This document shows, in pieces, positions 42,151 through 50,178 of a stretch of DNA of 64,000 nucleotides. The translations under genes and the position numbers were made by a program. Each line of letters starts with the position of its first letter. Position 1 is the first letter of the stretch. Origin of the DNA: Alphaproteobacteria bacterium (GTDB lineage Bacteria; Pseudomonadota; Alphaproteobacteria; Puniceispirillales; UBA1172); contig JADHOM010000005.1 of NCBI GenBank assembly GCA_016778985.1, positions 1-64,000 of the forward strand. The letters run 5' to 3'. A model generated the notes under the pieces. It searched no databases. It had not been told where the DNA came from and was given only the letters and a program-made list of their open reading frames with translations.

Positions 42151-42198
42151 ATGAGAGATTGGCAGCATGAAAGATTGGCAGCATGAAAGATTGGCAGC
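42151..42198 (+). repeat. Three tandem 16-base repeats, each beginning with ATG
   Basis: ATGARAGATTGGCAGC occurs at 42151-42166, 42167-42182 and 42183-42198, the first with one mismatch. As 16 is not divisible by 3, the three ATG codons lie in three frames. Only the third opens the long downstream frame. The first, which has the AGGAAAG ribosome-like site upstream, encodes 11 residues and ends with TGA overlapping the third ATG (ATGA at 42183-42186). Confidence 0.85.
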
Positions 42199-42611
42199 AA
42201 ACGCATGAAATTAGTATGGCTGTGCAAACAGCAGAGATACGTTTAAGACATGCCGATATGCGTGAGACGCTATTTGCCACCTGTAATTTAATTAACATTG
42301 CCAGAGGTCAGAGCATCATCACAGTCACCCCATTCGCGGCTCATGAGATCATGTCAGGGGAGCGCGCTGATCAGCCCATAGGTGAGGTCAAAATTCGCCT
42401 TGATAAAAGGCAAATGGAAATCAATGCTATGTTGCCGCAGCAAGCCTTTGACCGTTTGATCCGATATATCAGACCAGCCTCTACACGGCCAGCGGTTATC
42501 AAGGTTGATGTTGATGAAGCCTTGGCCGTCAGTGTTGATGGCGATCTCAGGATTGATGAAGAAATGACGCTGAATATATCAGATATGTCAATCACTCTGC
42601 CTATTCGTTAA
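42183..42611 (+). CDS. Hypothetical protein after fliA, 142 residues
   Basis: I do not recognise this protein. It has no signal or membrane segment. The first half is mixed helical (ISMAVQTAEIRLRHADMRETLF) and the second has alternating beta-type segments (VKIRLDKRQMEINAML, AVIKVDVDEALAVSVDG, MTLNISDMSITLPIR). It follows fliA on the same strand and ends one base before the convergent hook-type gene. Its start is shaped by the tandem ATG repeat, so it may be translated by coupling to a short upstream frame. Confidence 0.7.
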   Translation: MKDWQQTHEISMAVQTAEIRLRHADMRETLFATCNLINIARGQSIITVTPFAAHEIMSGERADQPIGEVKIRLDKRQMEINAMLPQQAFDRLIRYIRPASTRPAVIKVDVDEALAVSVDGDLRIDEEMTLNISDMSITLPIR

Positions 42612-43400
42612 TTATCTATCTATAAATCTGCTGATAATATCTGCTTCAGCCTGAACCATCCGTGATGAGGCCCCGTAAGCCTGTTGAGCGCGCATCATCA
42701 TTACCATTTCATCGGATACACTGGTGTTAGACGCCTCAATCGAGCCTTGAATAACGCGGCCAAAAAAACCATCATTTGGCGCCCCGACTATTGGCGGGCC
42801 GGATAAGTTACTGGCTTGAAACTCATTAAGACCACGTTGTGTTAAGCCATTGATATTGCGGAACCGCGCAAGTCCAATTTGACCTGCTTGCAAGGATAAA
42901 TTAGTGCCATAATTTGCGGTCACTTCGCCTTTTTCATTGATTGAGATCGCATCGACTTCTTTATATTGTCCGGTATTATCACCTGTTTGAACACGGAAGG
43001 GGATGGTAATCGGTTGACCTGTAGACGATAGCAGAAGCTTTCCGGTGTTTGTGATCATTTGGCCATCTTCGTTGAGGCTAAATGATCCATCACGAGTATA
43101 ATACATGCCGCCATCTGTTGGGTCCGCGCCCATAAACATGCCATAGCCAGAAATGCCAAGGTCAAGCGACAAACTGGTCGTCTTTAATGAGCCTTGGCTG
43201 TAATTTACACGCATACCTGAGTTACGTGTCCCCATGCCAGTGACCGCATTATCGGTTTGATCGGAGGTTTTCGCATAGATATCCTGAAAATCTGTCGTGC
43301 TTCGCTTAAAGCCAGTACTATTCGCATTTGAGATGTTATTTGAGATAGTGCTAATTTCTTTATTTGCGGCTAATAATCCGCTCGAAATGATGGATAACAT
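42612..43400 (-). CDS. Extra FlgE/FlgF/FlgG-type hook-basal body protein
   Basis: A 262-residue member of the rod/hook family, in addition to FlgE, FlgF and FlgG elsewhere in the window. The N-terminus SGLLAANKEISTISNNISNANSTGFKRS in pieces and FQDIYAKTSDQ resemble FlgE. The centre has LDLGISGYGMFMG and YTRDGSFSLNEDGQM, and the C-terminus IEASNTSVSDEMVMMMRAQQAYGASSRMV in pieces matches the rod/hook helix. Its size is that of a rod protein rather than a hook protein. A shorter second hook protein or an extra rod component is possible. It stands alone on the minus strand. Confidence 0.85.
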   Translation of the reverse strand: MLSIISSGLLAANKEISTISNNISNANSTGFKRSTTDFQDIYAKTSDQTDNAVTGMGTRNSGMRVNYSQGSLKTTSLSLDLGISGYGMFMGADPTDGGMYYTRDGSFSLNEDGQMITNTGKLLLSSTGQPITIPFRVQTGDNTGQYKEVDAISINEKGEVTANYGTNLSLQAGQIGLARFRNINGLTQRGLNEFQASNLSGPPIVGAPNDGFFGRVIQGSIEASNTSVSDEMVMMMRAQQAYGASSRMVQAEADIISRFIDR

Positions 43401-43580
43401 GTCTCATTTGCCTCCTTATTGGCTGCACCGGTAAAAGATATCAGCAAGGGTATTCAAATTTCATGCCAGATTATGCCTGTCGCCGCAATAAAGACTAAAC
43501 TTAATAGAGTTGAAATTTTTGCCTTTTATGGCATTATAAAAAATTAATATGATTGATACTAAAATTATGGATTTTGTTTC

Positions 43581-43964
43581 ATGAGCAACCCGCCAAATGC
43601 ACTTGTGCCAGTCAGACCAGCACAACCACCTGCTGTGGTGCGTTCTGAAAATGAAAATCCCATGAGCTTAGTTAAGGATGCAATTAAGCTTACCGATAAA
43701 GAGGATGTGCGTAATCGGCTGCCTGATATTCTTGGCCGAGCCCTAGCGCGAACATGGATTGATACGGCATTTCATGAGAGCTTTTCGCGTGACCCGCAAG
43801 CGACGTTAGCTACCAATGGTGTTGAAATGCCAGATAACATGATTATTGAGTTTCAAAAGCCTGATAGCAATCGCCCACGCATTGTTGTTTATGAAAAAAA
43901 GCCACATTCTAAATTCCGTACCCGCATTTTCTATTTACAGCTTGTTATGATGGCAGGGCGATAA
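43581..43964 (+). CDS. Small protein with nitrile-hydratase-leader-like (NHLP) domain
   Basis: After a Pro-rich N-terminus of about 30 residues, residues about 45-95 read GRALARTWIDTAFHESFSRD, then PQATLATNGVEMPDNMIIEF. This resembles the pattern of nitrile hydratase alpha-like leader peptides (AxAxxDxxFRxxLLxDPxxALxxxGxxxPxxxxVxV). Those leaders serve some RiPP precursors. Here the C-terminus (HSKFRTRIFYLQLVMMAGR) has no Gly-Gly site and no Cys/Ser-rich core, so a natural-product precursor is doubtful. It lies 4 bases before the Sel1-like gene. Length 127. Confidence 0.6.
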   Translation: MSNPPNALVPVRPAQPPAVVRSENENPMSLVKDAIKLTDKEDVRNRLPDILGRALARTWIDTAFHESFSRDPQATLATNGVEMPDNMIIEFQKPDSNRPRIVVYEKKPHSKFRTRIFYLQLVMMAGR

Positions 43965-43967
43965 AGC

Positions 43968-44597
43968 ATGCGTAAAACCTTTATGATTTCGACGCTATCT
44001 GCATGCCTCTTAAGTTACGGATTTGCCCATGCGGATAATCACGGTGATAATATTGCAACCAGCGATGAGACCTTTATGGAAGCTGTCGAAGCAGCTAAAT
44101 CAGGCAATTATACCCATGCCTTCACGCTCTTTGAAATGCAGGCAGAGGCCGCCCAACATGATGCTCAGTTTAATCTGGCGTTATTGCTTAAATCTGGTCG
44201 AGGCACACCGCAACATTATCATGATGCCTTAAAATGGGCTTGGCTGGCGCATCTGGGCGGAATAGAAAAGGCGCAGATGTTGGCCGAGGAGATTGTTGAT
44301 ATCCTACCTGAGGACACCGTAGAAAAAGCCAGAAATGCGATTGCCAAACGGCTTAAAGAACGAATTGATAACGGCGATAAAAGAGCAATTACTCAATATG
44401 CACGGTATTTTAGAGAGATTCTCTATGAGCCAGATTATGAACAATCTTATCTCTGGTATTCTATTGCATCAGCCGTTGGTATTGAGGGAAGTCAAGAAGC
44501 AAGAGATGAAGCGGCCAGCTATCTTGAGCCAGAAGTTATGATTGCTCTACAAGAAGAAGCGAGAACCACATATTACGGCCTGTCATTTGGAAAATAA
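43968..44597 (+). CDS. Secreted Sel1/TPR-like repeat protein
   Basis: A signal peptide (residues 1-22, FMISTLSACLLSYGFAHA) is followed by one or two Sel1-type repeats: HDAQFNLALLLKSGRGTPQHYHDALKWAWLAHLGG in pieces, and a second helix pair around YEQSYLWYSIASAVGIEGSQEARDEAA in pieces. Sel1 proteins act as adaptors for protein-protein contacts, here in the periplasm. Length 209. It is closely linked to the NHLP-like gene before it and to a small acidic gene after it. Its partner is unknown. Confidence 0.75.
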   Translation: MRKTFMISTLSACLLSYGFAHADNHGDNIATSDETFMEAVEAAKSGNYTHAFTLFEMQAEAAQHDAQFNLALLLKSGRGTPQHYHDALKWAWLAHLGGIEKAQMLAEEIVDILPEDTVEKARNAIAKRLKERIDNGDKRAITQYARYFREILYEPDYEQSYLWYSIASAVGIEGSQEARDEAASYLEPEVMIALQEEARTTYYGLSFGK

Positions 44598-44623
44598 ATC
44601 AGCAGGCGATATAAGGAGCTGAC

Positions 44624-44836
44624 ATGCAAGTCAAGATTCACTGGATTATTGACGGGGTTGCTGAATTAGATGCAGAAACCCCAGAAGACGCAGAAGCGCA
44701 AGTCGAAGAGATGTTGAAAAAAGTTCTGGCAGATAATCCAGACCTAATCAATGTGTTGGGAACGCGCGCTATTCAAGGCAAGGCCTATTTGCCAGGATCA
44801 GAAGATGATATTAATGACCTTGAAACGAACGGCTAA
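44624..44836 (+). CDS. Small acidic hypothetical protein, 70 residues
   Basis: The protein begins MQVKIHWIIDGVAELDAETPEDAEAQVEEML in pieces, a beta strand then an acidic helix, and carries no signal. The ribosome site AAGGAGCTGAC lies 5-10 bases before the ATG, which supports real translation. It resembles small DUF-type proteins with a VxGxxxIxAxxxEEA pattern but I cannot name the family. The last 23 bases overlap the start of the next gene, indicating coupling. Confidence 0.65.
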   Translation: MQVKIHWIIDGVAELDAETPEDAEAQVEEMLKKVLADNPDLINVLGTRAIQGKAYLPGSEDDINDLETNG

Positions 44837-45128
44837 CATATCGCGTGTTATTGCAATGACAGCGATGCTGGCTTTGACAGGCGCTAGCGCTATTGGTCTG
44901 ACATCTGTGATCAGTAGCCATGATGCTATGGCTGCGGCAAAAACATACAAATCAAAGGGCTCAATGGAAAATACCCGTCATGTCTTGGAAAAATGCCGCC
45001 TCAAAGCGGTTGAGGTTGTCGATGGTGTTACTATGTGTGTCTATCGATCACAAACGGGGCGGCGAGTGACGCTCACCAATGAAGATCCTAGTGCCGGTTG
45101 TCAAAAACAATTTCAGTGTAAACGCTAG
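44814..45128 (+). CDS. Small secreted protein with four cysteines
   Basis: From the ATG at 44814 the 104-residue protein has a signal peptide of about 39 residues (RVIAMTAMLALTGASAIGL, cleavage near AMA-AAK). The mature part of about 65 residues has four cysteines (EKCRLK, VTMCVY, AGCQKQFQCKR), suggesting two disulfides. An upstream ATG at 44751 would add residues that do not suit a signal peptide. It overlaps the previous gene by 23 bases. Function unknown; an inner-membrane or periplasmic location follows from the signal only. Confidence 0.65.
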   Translation: MTLKRTANISRVIAMTAMLALTGASAIGLTSVISSHDAMAAAKTYKSKGSMENTRHVLEKCRLKAVEVVDGVTMCVYRSQTGRRVTLTNEDPSAGCQKQFQCKR

Positions 45129-45160
45129 ATTGGGGGCGATGGCATCCCATCAGGAGTCTA

Positions 45161-45577
45161 TTAGGATTGGCATGACGCACAAACCCCTCGGATTTCAATA
45201 GCAGTTTTAGTTGGCCTAAAATCAAAATTAGTTAATAGACGGCTAACAATGCCCTCAACATTGGAATGGGCTAATTCCTCAACCAATCCACACATCTCAC
45301 AAATGACAAATGAAGCGCTCTGGCTGTTTCTGGAAGCGCAACTGTCGAGCTGACAGACCGTATAAGCATTAAGGCTTTCCAGCCGGTGAACCATGCCCAG
45401 CGTGATCAGCTGATCAAGCGTTCGGTAGACCTGAAGCGGTGCCTTAAACCCATCGTCGCGCAAGGCATCGAGAATGGAATAAGCGCCTAATGGCCGCTTT
45501 GACTTGGCTAAAGTTTCCATGACAAGGTTTTGCTTTTCAGTCAGTTCTAGCGCGGCATGTTTTTGTGTTTTGATCAT
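45161..45577 (-). CDS. zur: Zinc uptake regulator Zur (Fur family)
   Basis: Zur represses zinc uptake genes when zinc-loaded. The winged-helix part has LTEKQNLVMETLAKSKRPLGAYSILDAL in pieces and VYRTLDQLITLGMVHRLES, the Fur-family recognition region. The structural zinc site is seen in CEMCG and CASC at the C-terminus, and further metal ligands in NAYTVCQLDSC. The substrate specificity follows from the adjacent znuC and znuB genes on the same strand, with which it forms an operon. Length 138 is normal. Confidence 0.9.
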   Translation of the reverse strand: MIKTQKHAALELTEKQNLVMETLAKSKRPLGAYSILDALRDDGFKAPLQVYRTLDQLITLGMVHRLESLNAYTVCQLDSCASRNSQSASFVICEMCGLVEELAHSNVEGIVSRLLTNFDFRPTKTAIEIRGVCASCQS

Positions 45578-45612
45578 GATCTTATCCGATAACCTAGTCT
45601 TATATTACGCCC

Positions 45613-46416
45613 CTAATGGCTGCTTCTCAAAGACAGTTTTAATGGCAAAATTGACAAAATAAAGCATATAACGGCCGCAACAACGATACTAGGGCCGGCG
45701 GGGATATCCCATTCTAGCGAGCCCATTAGGCCAGCACAAATTGAAATAACGCCAATAATCGCTGATAAAACGGCCATTTGTTCGGGTGATGTTGAAAACC
45801 GCCGAGCGCTGGCGGCAGGGATGATCAGTAATGCGGTGATCAGTAACACCCCTACTATCTTCATTGATATCGCAATAACAGCGGCCATGACGATCATGAA
45901 AATGAAATTGATATAGTCTGGTCTTGTGCCTTCTGCTGTGGCTATTTCCATATTCACAGTTGCCGCAAAAAGCGGTCTCCAGATCAGCATCAGGAGGATG
46001 AGGACAGCACCGCCACCGCCCCAGATAATGATCAGGTCACGCGACGTGATGGCAAGAATATCGCCAAATAAAAATCCAATTAAATCGACGCGTATCCAGC
46101 TCATGAAAGACAGAACCACCAAACTAATGGCCAAGGCTGAATGGGCAAGCAACCCTAGCAGTGAGTCTGATGAAAGATTAGCACGCCGTTGCAGCAGCAT
46201 CAGAAGTAAAGACACAGCAACCGAAATGCCAAATACGGCAAGCATGATATTTAATTCAAGCAGCAAGGCCAGCGCAACACCAAGCAGCGCTGAGTGCGAT
46301 AGCGTATCCCCAAAATAGGCTAGCCGTCGCCAAATAATAATACAGCCCAGAGGTCCTGCGATTAGCGCAACCCCGATACCGCCAATCATGGCGCGGACAA
46401 AAAAATCATCAAACAT
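45613..46416 (-). CDS. znuB: Zinc ABC transporter permease ZnuB
   Basis: An ABC-3 family permease with about eight membrane segments. It begins FDDFFVRAMIGGIGVALIAGPLGCIIIWRR in pieces, contains the family motif YFGDTLSHSALLGVAL and the later KIVGVLLITALLIIPAASAR. From the ATG at 46416 it has 267 residues, the standard ZnuB length, and overlaps znuC by 8 bases. A longer frame from 46575 would read through znuC sequence in another frame and is not supported. zur follows after 35 bases. Confidence 0.93.
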   Translation of the reverse strand: MFDDFFVRAMIGGIGVALIAGPLGCIIIWRRLAYFGDTLSHSALLGVALALLLELNIMLAVFGISVAVSLLLMLLQRRANLSSDSLLGLLAHSALAISLVVLSFMSWIRVDLIGFLFGDILAITSRDLIIIWGGGGAVLILLMLIWRPLFAATVNMEIATAEGTRPDYINFIFMIVMAAVIAISMKIVGVLLITALLIIPAASARRFSTSPEQMAVLSAIIGVISICAGLMGSLEWDIPAGPSIVVAAVICFILSILPLKLSLRSSH

Positions 46417-47269
46417 TGTCACTATCCTGATCAGTTTCGACGGTGTCTGCCAAGGCAGGATTTTTGCCTGAAATAGGGTTGCCTGCGGTGCTATCATTTG
46501 TTCTGGCGTTTGTTTTACTAGTGGGGTAATGAATGCCGCCATCAGGAAGATGTTCATGGTCATGTTTATGTTCATAAAAAGCTAGTCCTGACGCAATACG
46601 CTCGCCAAACAGCGATTTAAACTCGGCGCTTGATGCGACCGTTGCCGGCGTCCCGGAACAGCATATATGACCGTTCAAACATATCACCCTATCCGTCGTT
46701 GACATAACAATATGCAAATCATGAGAGATCAAAAGCACCCCACAATTCAGTTGCCGTCTGATATCTTCGATTAAACTAAATAGTGCCAGCTCACCATTAA
46801 AATCAACACCTTGAACAGGTTCATCCAGCACCAGAAAATCAGGTGAGCGGAGAATAGCGCGTGCCAGCAAGACCCTTTGAAATTCCCCCCCTGACAGATT
46901 ATTCATCTGTTCCTTAGCCAGATGGAGTGTCTTGGTGGAGGATAGCGCCGTTTCAATTTCTGATGGACGAGCTCTGTTGGTTAAGCATAAGAAGCGCGTT
47001 ACCGTCAGCGGTAAGGCCCAGTTTAGATCAAGTTTCTGTGGAACATAGCTGGTTCGCAGATTGGGTTTACGGTAAACCTTGCCTTCATCAGCATCTAATA
47101 TACCAAGTGCTAATTTAGCCGTTGTTGACTTGCCTGATCCATTCGGCCCGATCAGAGTGACAATCTCGCCTGCCGATACACTCATCGTAACGCCTTTGAC
47201 TAGCCAGCGCTTTGATCTGAAAATGCCTGCGTTTTCTAGAGATACAAGCATGTCTTTATTTTCCAACAT
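46409..47269 (-). CDS. znuC: Zinc ABC transporter ATPase ZnuC
   Basis: The ABC ATPase has Walker A GPNGSGKST near 43-51, the Q-loop region TSYVPQKLDL, the signature LSGGEFQRVLLARAIL, Walker B FLVLDEP and the switch HDLHIVM. The C-terminus carries a His-rich segment (YEHKHDHEHLPDGG) followed by a disordered Asn/Thr tail, common in ZnuC and thought to bind zinc. Length is 286. It is divergent from znuA, with the probable Zur operator between them, and begins the znuC-znuB-zur operon. Confidence 0.93.
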   Translation of the reverse strand: MLENKDMLVSLENAGIFRSKRWLVKGVTMSVSAGEIVTLIGPNGSGKSTTAKLALGILDADEGKVYRKPNLRTSYVPQKLDLNWALPLTVTRFLCLTNRARPSEIETALSSTKTLHLAKEQMNNLSGGEFQRVLLARAILRSPDFLVLDEPVQGVDFNGELALFSLIEDIRRQLNCGVLLISHDLHIVMSTTDRVICLNGHICCSGTPATVASSAEFKSLFGERIASGLAFYEHKHDHEHLPDGGIHYPTSKTNARTNDSTAGNPISGKNPALADTVETDQDSDNV

Positions 47270-47390
47270 TGAGAATCCATCACTAATTTTTAAAGGGATA
47301 CCATTTCAGGGATAATATTTACAGGCATAATATTATCAGGTCATTTGCCATATCGTTAAACGATTTGCAGAAACTATTTGCAGCTTGAAT

Positions 47391-47405
47391 TGTTATCTTA
47401 TAACA
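47391..47405. promoter_or_regulatory. Probable Zur operator between znuC and znuA
   Basis: TGTTATCTTATAACA is an inverted repeat (TGTTAT-N3-ATAACA) inside a longer near-palindrome. It resembles the alphaproteobacterial Zur box core GTTAT-N3-ATAAC. It lies between the divergent znuC and znuA genes, 61 bases before the znuA ATG, where one site could control both. Confidence 0.75.
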
Positions 47406-47465
47406 TGAATTATCTATTTTGTGATTCTTAAATAATAGGTATGTATGAGCGTTAGGAGCATCGGT

Positions 47466-48557
47466 ATGCCATCAATGAAATCCATGTTTAGTGTAAGCGC
47501 ATTTGTTATTTTATCATCAGGGATAATGGTAACGGATAGACAGGCAAGCGCAGAAGTGAATGTTGTCGCCTCGATTAAGCCTGTCCATTCGCTTGTCGCA
47601 AGTGTTATGGCAGGTGTCAGCACACCTGAGCTGATTATTGAAGGGTCAGGCTCGCCGCATACATATGCGTTAAAACCGTCGCAGGCAAGGCAGCTTCAAG
47701 ACGCGGATCTGATATTCTGGGTTGGTAATAAGATTGAGCCTTTTCTCGAAAAATCAATTGCCGGAATTGCGTCTCATGACGTATCCATTGCTCTCTCAGA
47801 AATCCAAGGATTGACAAAAATTAAGCTCCGTGAAGGCGCCGATTTTGAAACTCATGATGATCACGATCATGGAGATCATGATGACGATGATCATGATGAA
47901 GGACATGATGACCATGCAGATCATGACGATCACGATGAAGGACATGATGACCATGCAGATCATGACGATCATGATGAAGGACATGATGACCATGCAGATC
48001 ATGACGATCATGATGAAGGACATGATGATCATGATGAGGGTTTTGATCAGCATGTTTGGCTTGATCCTGTCAATGCCAAGGCCATGGTACACACGATTGA
48101 GGAGGCGCTGGTCAAAGCTGATCCAAGCAATGCCACGTTATATGAAGCTAATGCCGCCCGGATGCTGACCCGATTGGATATCCTTTTGGAAGATGTTAAT
48201 GCCCAGTTAGAGCCAGTGAAGGGTGAGGGCTATATCGTCTTTCATGATGCTTATCAATATTATGAAAAGCGGTTTGGCATTACTGCCATTGGCTCAATAA
48301 CGGTTTCGCCTGAGCATCTGCCCGGCGCTAAAAGAGTCAGTGAATTGCAGGATAAGGTGCGTTCACTGAACGCGGTTTGCGTGTTCTCTGAGCCGCAGTT
48401 CGAGCCGAAGCTGGTTTCCGTTGTTGTTGAGAACACGGATGCTGGAACAGGTGTTCTTGATCCTCTTGGGGCAACAATTGAAAGCGGCCCTGATATGTAT
48501 TTTGCGCTCATCCGCAACATGACCACCGCATTGACAGATTGTCTTGACGGTAAATAG
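47466..48557 (+). CDS. znuA: Zinc-binding periplasmic protein ZnuA
   Basis: The solute-binding protein of the zinc importer. After a signal peptide (SMFSVSAFVILSSGI to QASA), the mature part begins VNVVASIKPVHSLVASVM. Family zinc ligands are seen in GSPHTYALKPSQ, FDQHVWLDPVNAKAM and IVFHDAYQYYEKRFG. The usual His/Asp-rich loop is very long here because of a 13-residue tandem repeat. I chose the ATG at 47466 because AGGAG lies 7 bases before it; ATGs at 47445 and 47475 are alternatives. Length 363. Confidence 0.94.
   Translation: MPSMKSMFSVSAFVILSSGIMVTDRQASAEVNVVASIKPVHSLVASVMAGVSTPELIIEGSGSPHTYALKPSQARQLQDADLIFWVGNKIEPFLEKSIAGIASHDVSIALSEIQGLTKIKLREGADFETHDDHDHGDHDDDDHDEGHDDHADHDDHDEGHDDHADHDDHDEGHDDHADHDDHDEGHDDHDEGFDQHVWLDPVNAKAMVHTIEEALVKADPSNATLYEANAARMLTRLDILLEDVNAQLEPVKGEGYIVFHDAYQYYEKRFGITAIGSITVSPEHLPGAKRVSELQDKVRSLNAVCVFSEPQFEPKLVSVVVENTDAGTGVLDPLGATIESGPDMYFALIRNMTTALTDCLDGK
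47898..48036 (+). repeat. 39-base tandem repeat in the znuA histidine-rich loop
   Basis: Three nearly identical 39-base units begin at 47898, 47937 and 47976, with a fourth partial unit from 48015. Each unit encodes EGHDDHADHDDHD. The unit length is a multiple of three, so copy changes keep the frame. The repeat extends the metal-binding loop of ZnuA. Confidence 0.95.
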
Positions 48558-48686
48558 GCGTGGCAATTTAAGGCTGAGTGTCATAAAGCGGGATTGAAAT
48601 AGGAGGAGCACGGTTTTTGATGATTATCTGTTAAAATCATGCCAGAATGGCCTTATGCGTAATCTGAAACGATTCGAGAAAGCCTG

Positions 48687-49442
48687 ATGAGAACCCTTAT
48701 ATGCGGTATATTATGCAGCTTGCTGGCTGGTCTTGTTTTCCCCTTTATGGCCCTGGCGGGTGAGAATAGAACCTATATGATTGGCGGCGCGGCATTCGAA
48801 GGCTATCACGCCCCTGCAAATGGTGCATCAAAAGGTCTGGTTCTGGTCATTCATGATTGGGATGGGCTGACCGACTATGAAATGAAACGCGCTGATATGA
48901 TCGCAGAAATGGGCTATGATGCGTTTGCCGTTGACCTTTATGGTAAGGGCAACCGTCCTGTTGATACCGGTGCCAAAAAAGCTGAAGTGGGCAGGCTCTA
49001 TCAAGATCGTGCGTTGATGCGAGAGCTGATCCTTGGTGGTCTTGCCGAAGCCCGTAAACTGCGCCCGGGCAAGGCTGTTGTCATGGGATATTGCTTTGGT
49101 GGGGCGGCGGTTCTGGAACTGGCGCGGTCTGGCAAGGCTGAGGATATTAGCGGCTATGTCAGTTTTCATGGTGGTCTCAAAACCCCGCAGGGACAGGGGT
49201 ATGACAGCACGACACCGCCAATACTGATTGCCCATGGCGGTGCTGATCAGGGCATTCCGATGGATGATGTCGCCGCGCTTTCAAAGGAACTTGAGGGCGC
49301 CAGCGTCAGCTATGAAATTCAGGTCTATTCCGGCGCGCCGCATGCCTTCACTGTCTTTGGTTCACCGCGATACCGTGAACAGGCGGACAGAAAATCATGG
49401 GTAGCGTTTGGTGATTTCCTGACCGAATATCTCAGCGACTGA
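48687..49442 (+). CDS. Secreted dienelactone hydrolase-family protein
   Basis: An alpha/beta hydrolase of the dienelactone hydrolase type. A signal peptide covers residues 1-24 (ICGILCSLLAGLVFPFMALA). The nucleophile elbow is GYCFGG (Cys nucleophile), the Asp is in AHGGADQGIP and the His in SGAPHAFTVFG, completing the Cys-Asp-His triad. Cytosolic family members open dienelactones in aromatic catabolism; exported versions have mostly unknown substrates. Length 251 is typical. It follows znuA by 130 bases with no visible link to zinc. Confidence 0.88.
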   Translation: MRTLICGILCSLLAGLVFPFMALAGENRTYMIGGAAFEGYHAPANGASKGLVLVIHDWDGLTDYEMKRADMIAEMGYDAFAVDLYGKGNRPVDTGAKKAEVGRLYQDRALMRELILGGLAEARKLRPGKAVVMGYCFGGAAVLELARSGKAEDISGYVSFHGGLKTPQGQGYDSTTPPILIAHGGADQGIPMDDVAALSKELEGASVSYEIQVYSGAPHAFTVFGSPRYREQADRKSWVAFGDFLTEYLSD

Positions 49443-49474
49443 TCCGCGCCCTATCGCCACCACTGTCCATGTCG

Positions 49475-49996
49475 TCATGCCATATCCGCATTAGTCTTGT
49501 CGGCGTTTTCTGGATTTTTAGCCAATGGGTCAGGCCCCCATTGGTTGACGCCTGGCTGGCCGCGCCTGAATACCAAGTAAAGCCACAGCAGGACACATAT
49601 TATATGAAGTGTGGTGATGATCACATCCGCCAAAACGCCACCAAACATCAGCTGTAACAGCCCATATTGTATGACGGTGCCATCAACGACAAGGGTGAAT
49701 GTTGAGAGCAGACCCGTGACGATAAATAGTGTTGCCACTGGCCCGCGCGGCAGGCCGATATCATTACTCCGCTGGATAGCAAGCATGATCAGGATAACAT
49801 CAATGACCAGACAATACAGAAGGAATAGGGCAAATGATGCATAGATCATGTTTGTTGAAAGTAGCCATCCGACGGGCAGAATAAAGACTGCCGCAATGAT
49901 GGACATAATAAAAAGCATGATGAGGTTGAAGATATAACTCCGCCGGTTGCGGCGGGTTGAAATGGAAAAATAATCTTCAAAAAGTGGTTTTGACAT
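49475..49996 (-). CDS. DUF805-type membrane protein
   Basis: A 173-residue inner-membrane protein with about four membrane helices. It shows the DUF805 hallmarks: an aromatic and basic N-terminus (FEDYFSISTRRNRRSYIFNLI in pieces), a middle RSNDIGLPRGP motif (usually RxxDxGxSGW) and the C-terminal GPDPLAKN. The family function is unknown. It converges with the hydrolase gene. The SD (GGAGG) lies before the ATG on the minus strand. Confidence 0.78.
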   Translation of the reverse strand: MSKPLFEDYFSISTRRNRRSYIFNLIMLFIMSIIAAVFILPVGWLLSTNMIYASFALFLLYCLVIDVILIMLAIQRSNDIGLPRGPVATLFIVTGLLSTFTLVVDGTVIQYGLLQLMFGGVLADVIITTLHIICVLLWLYLVFRRGQPGVNQWGPDPLAKNPENADKTNADMA

Positions 49997-50178
49997 AGTT
50001 GTCCTCCCTTTTTGGTGCGATGCTCAAAGGCGCTTGTATCACCAATTCTATCAGCGAGAGGTTAATTTTCGGTTAATCAGCGGTGAATTCATAAAGTCAT
50101 GATCAATCTGAACATCCGCTTATCCGCGGCCGATGATATTAATAGGGATAATAATAGGAATAAGAATACGGCTCAGGC

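Noticed and set aside
43581-43964. RiPP natural product cluster
   Set aside because: No maturation enzyme or transporter is nearby and the C-terminus lacks a cleavage site or core; only the leader-like fold is kept as an observation.
45613-46575. Long version of ZnuB starting at 46575
   Set aside because: The extra 53 residues overlap znuC and do not match the family; the ATG at 46416 gives the usual length.
47352-47364. Second palindrome ATCGTTAAACGAT before znuA considered as Zur site
   Set aside because: It lacks the GTTAT-N3-ATAAC core; the site at 47391-47405 fits the family much better.
47898-48036. CRISPR-like or satellite repeat
   Set aside because: Units are contiguous with no spacers and remain in frame inside znuA.
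47796-48092. Minus-strand frame rich in Met, Ile and Val opposite znuA
   Set aside because: It is the complement of the His/Asp repeat; the repetitive hydrophobic sequence is an artefact.
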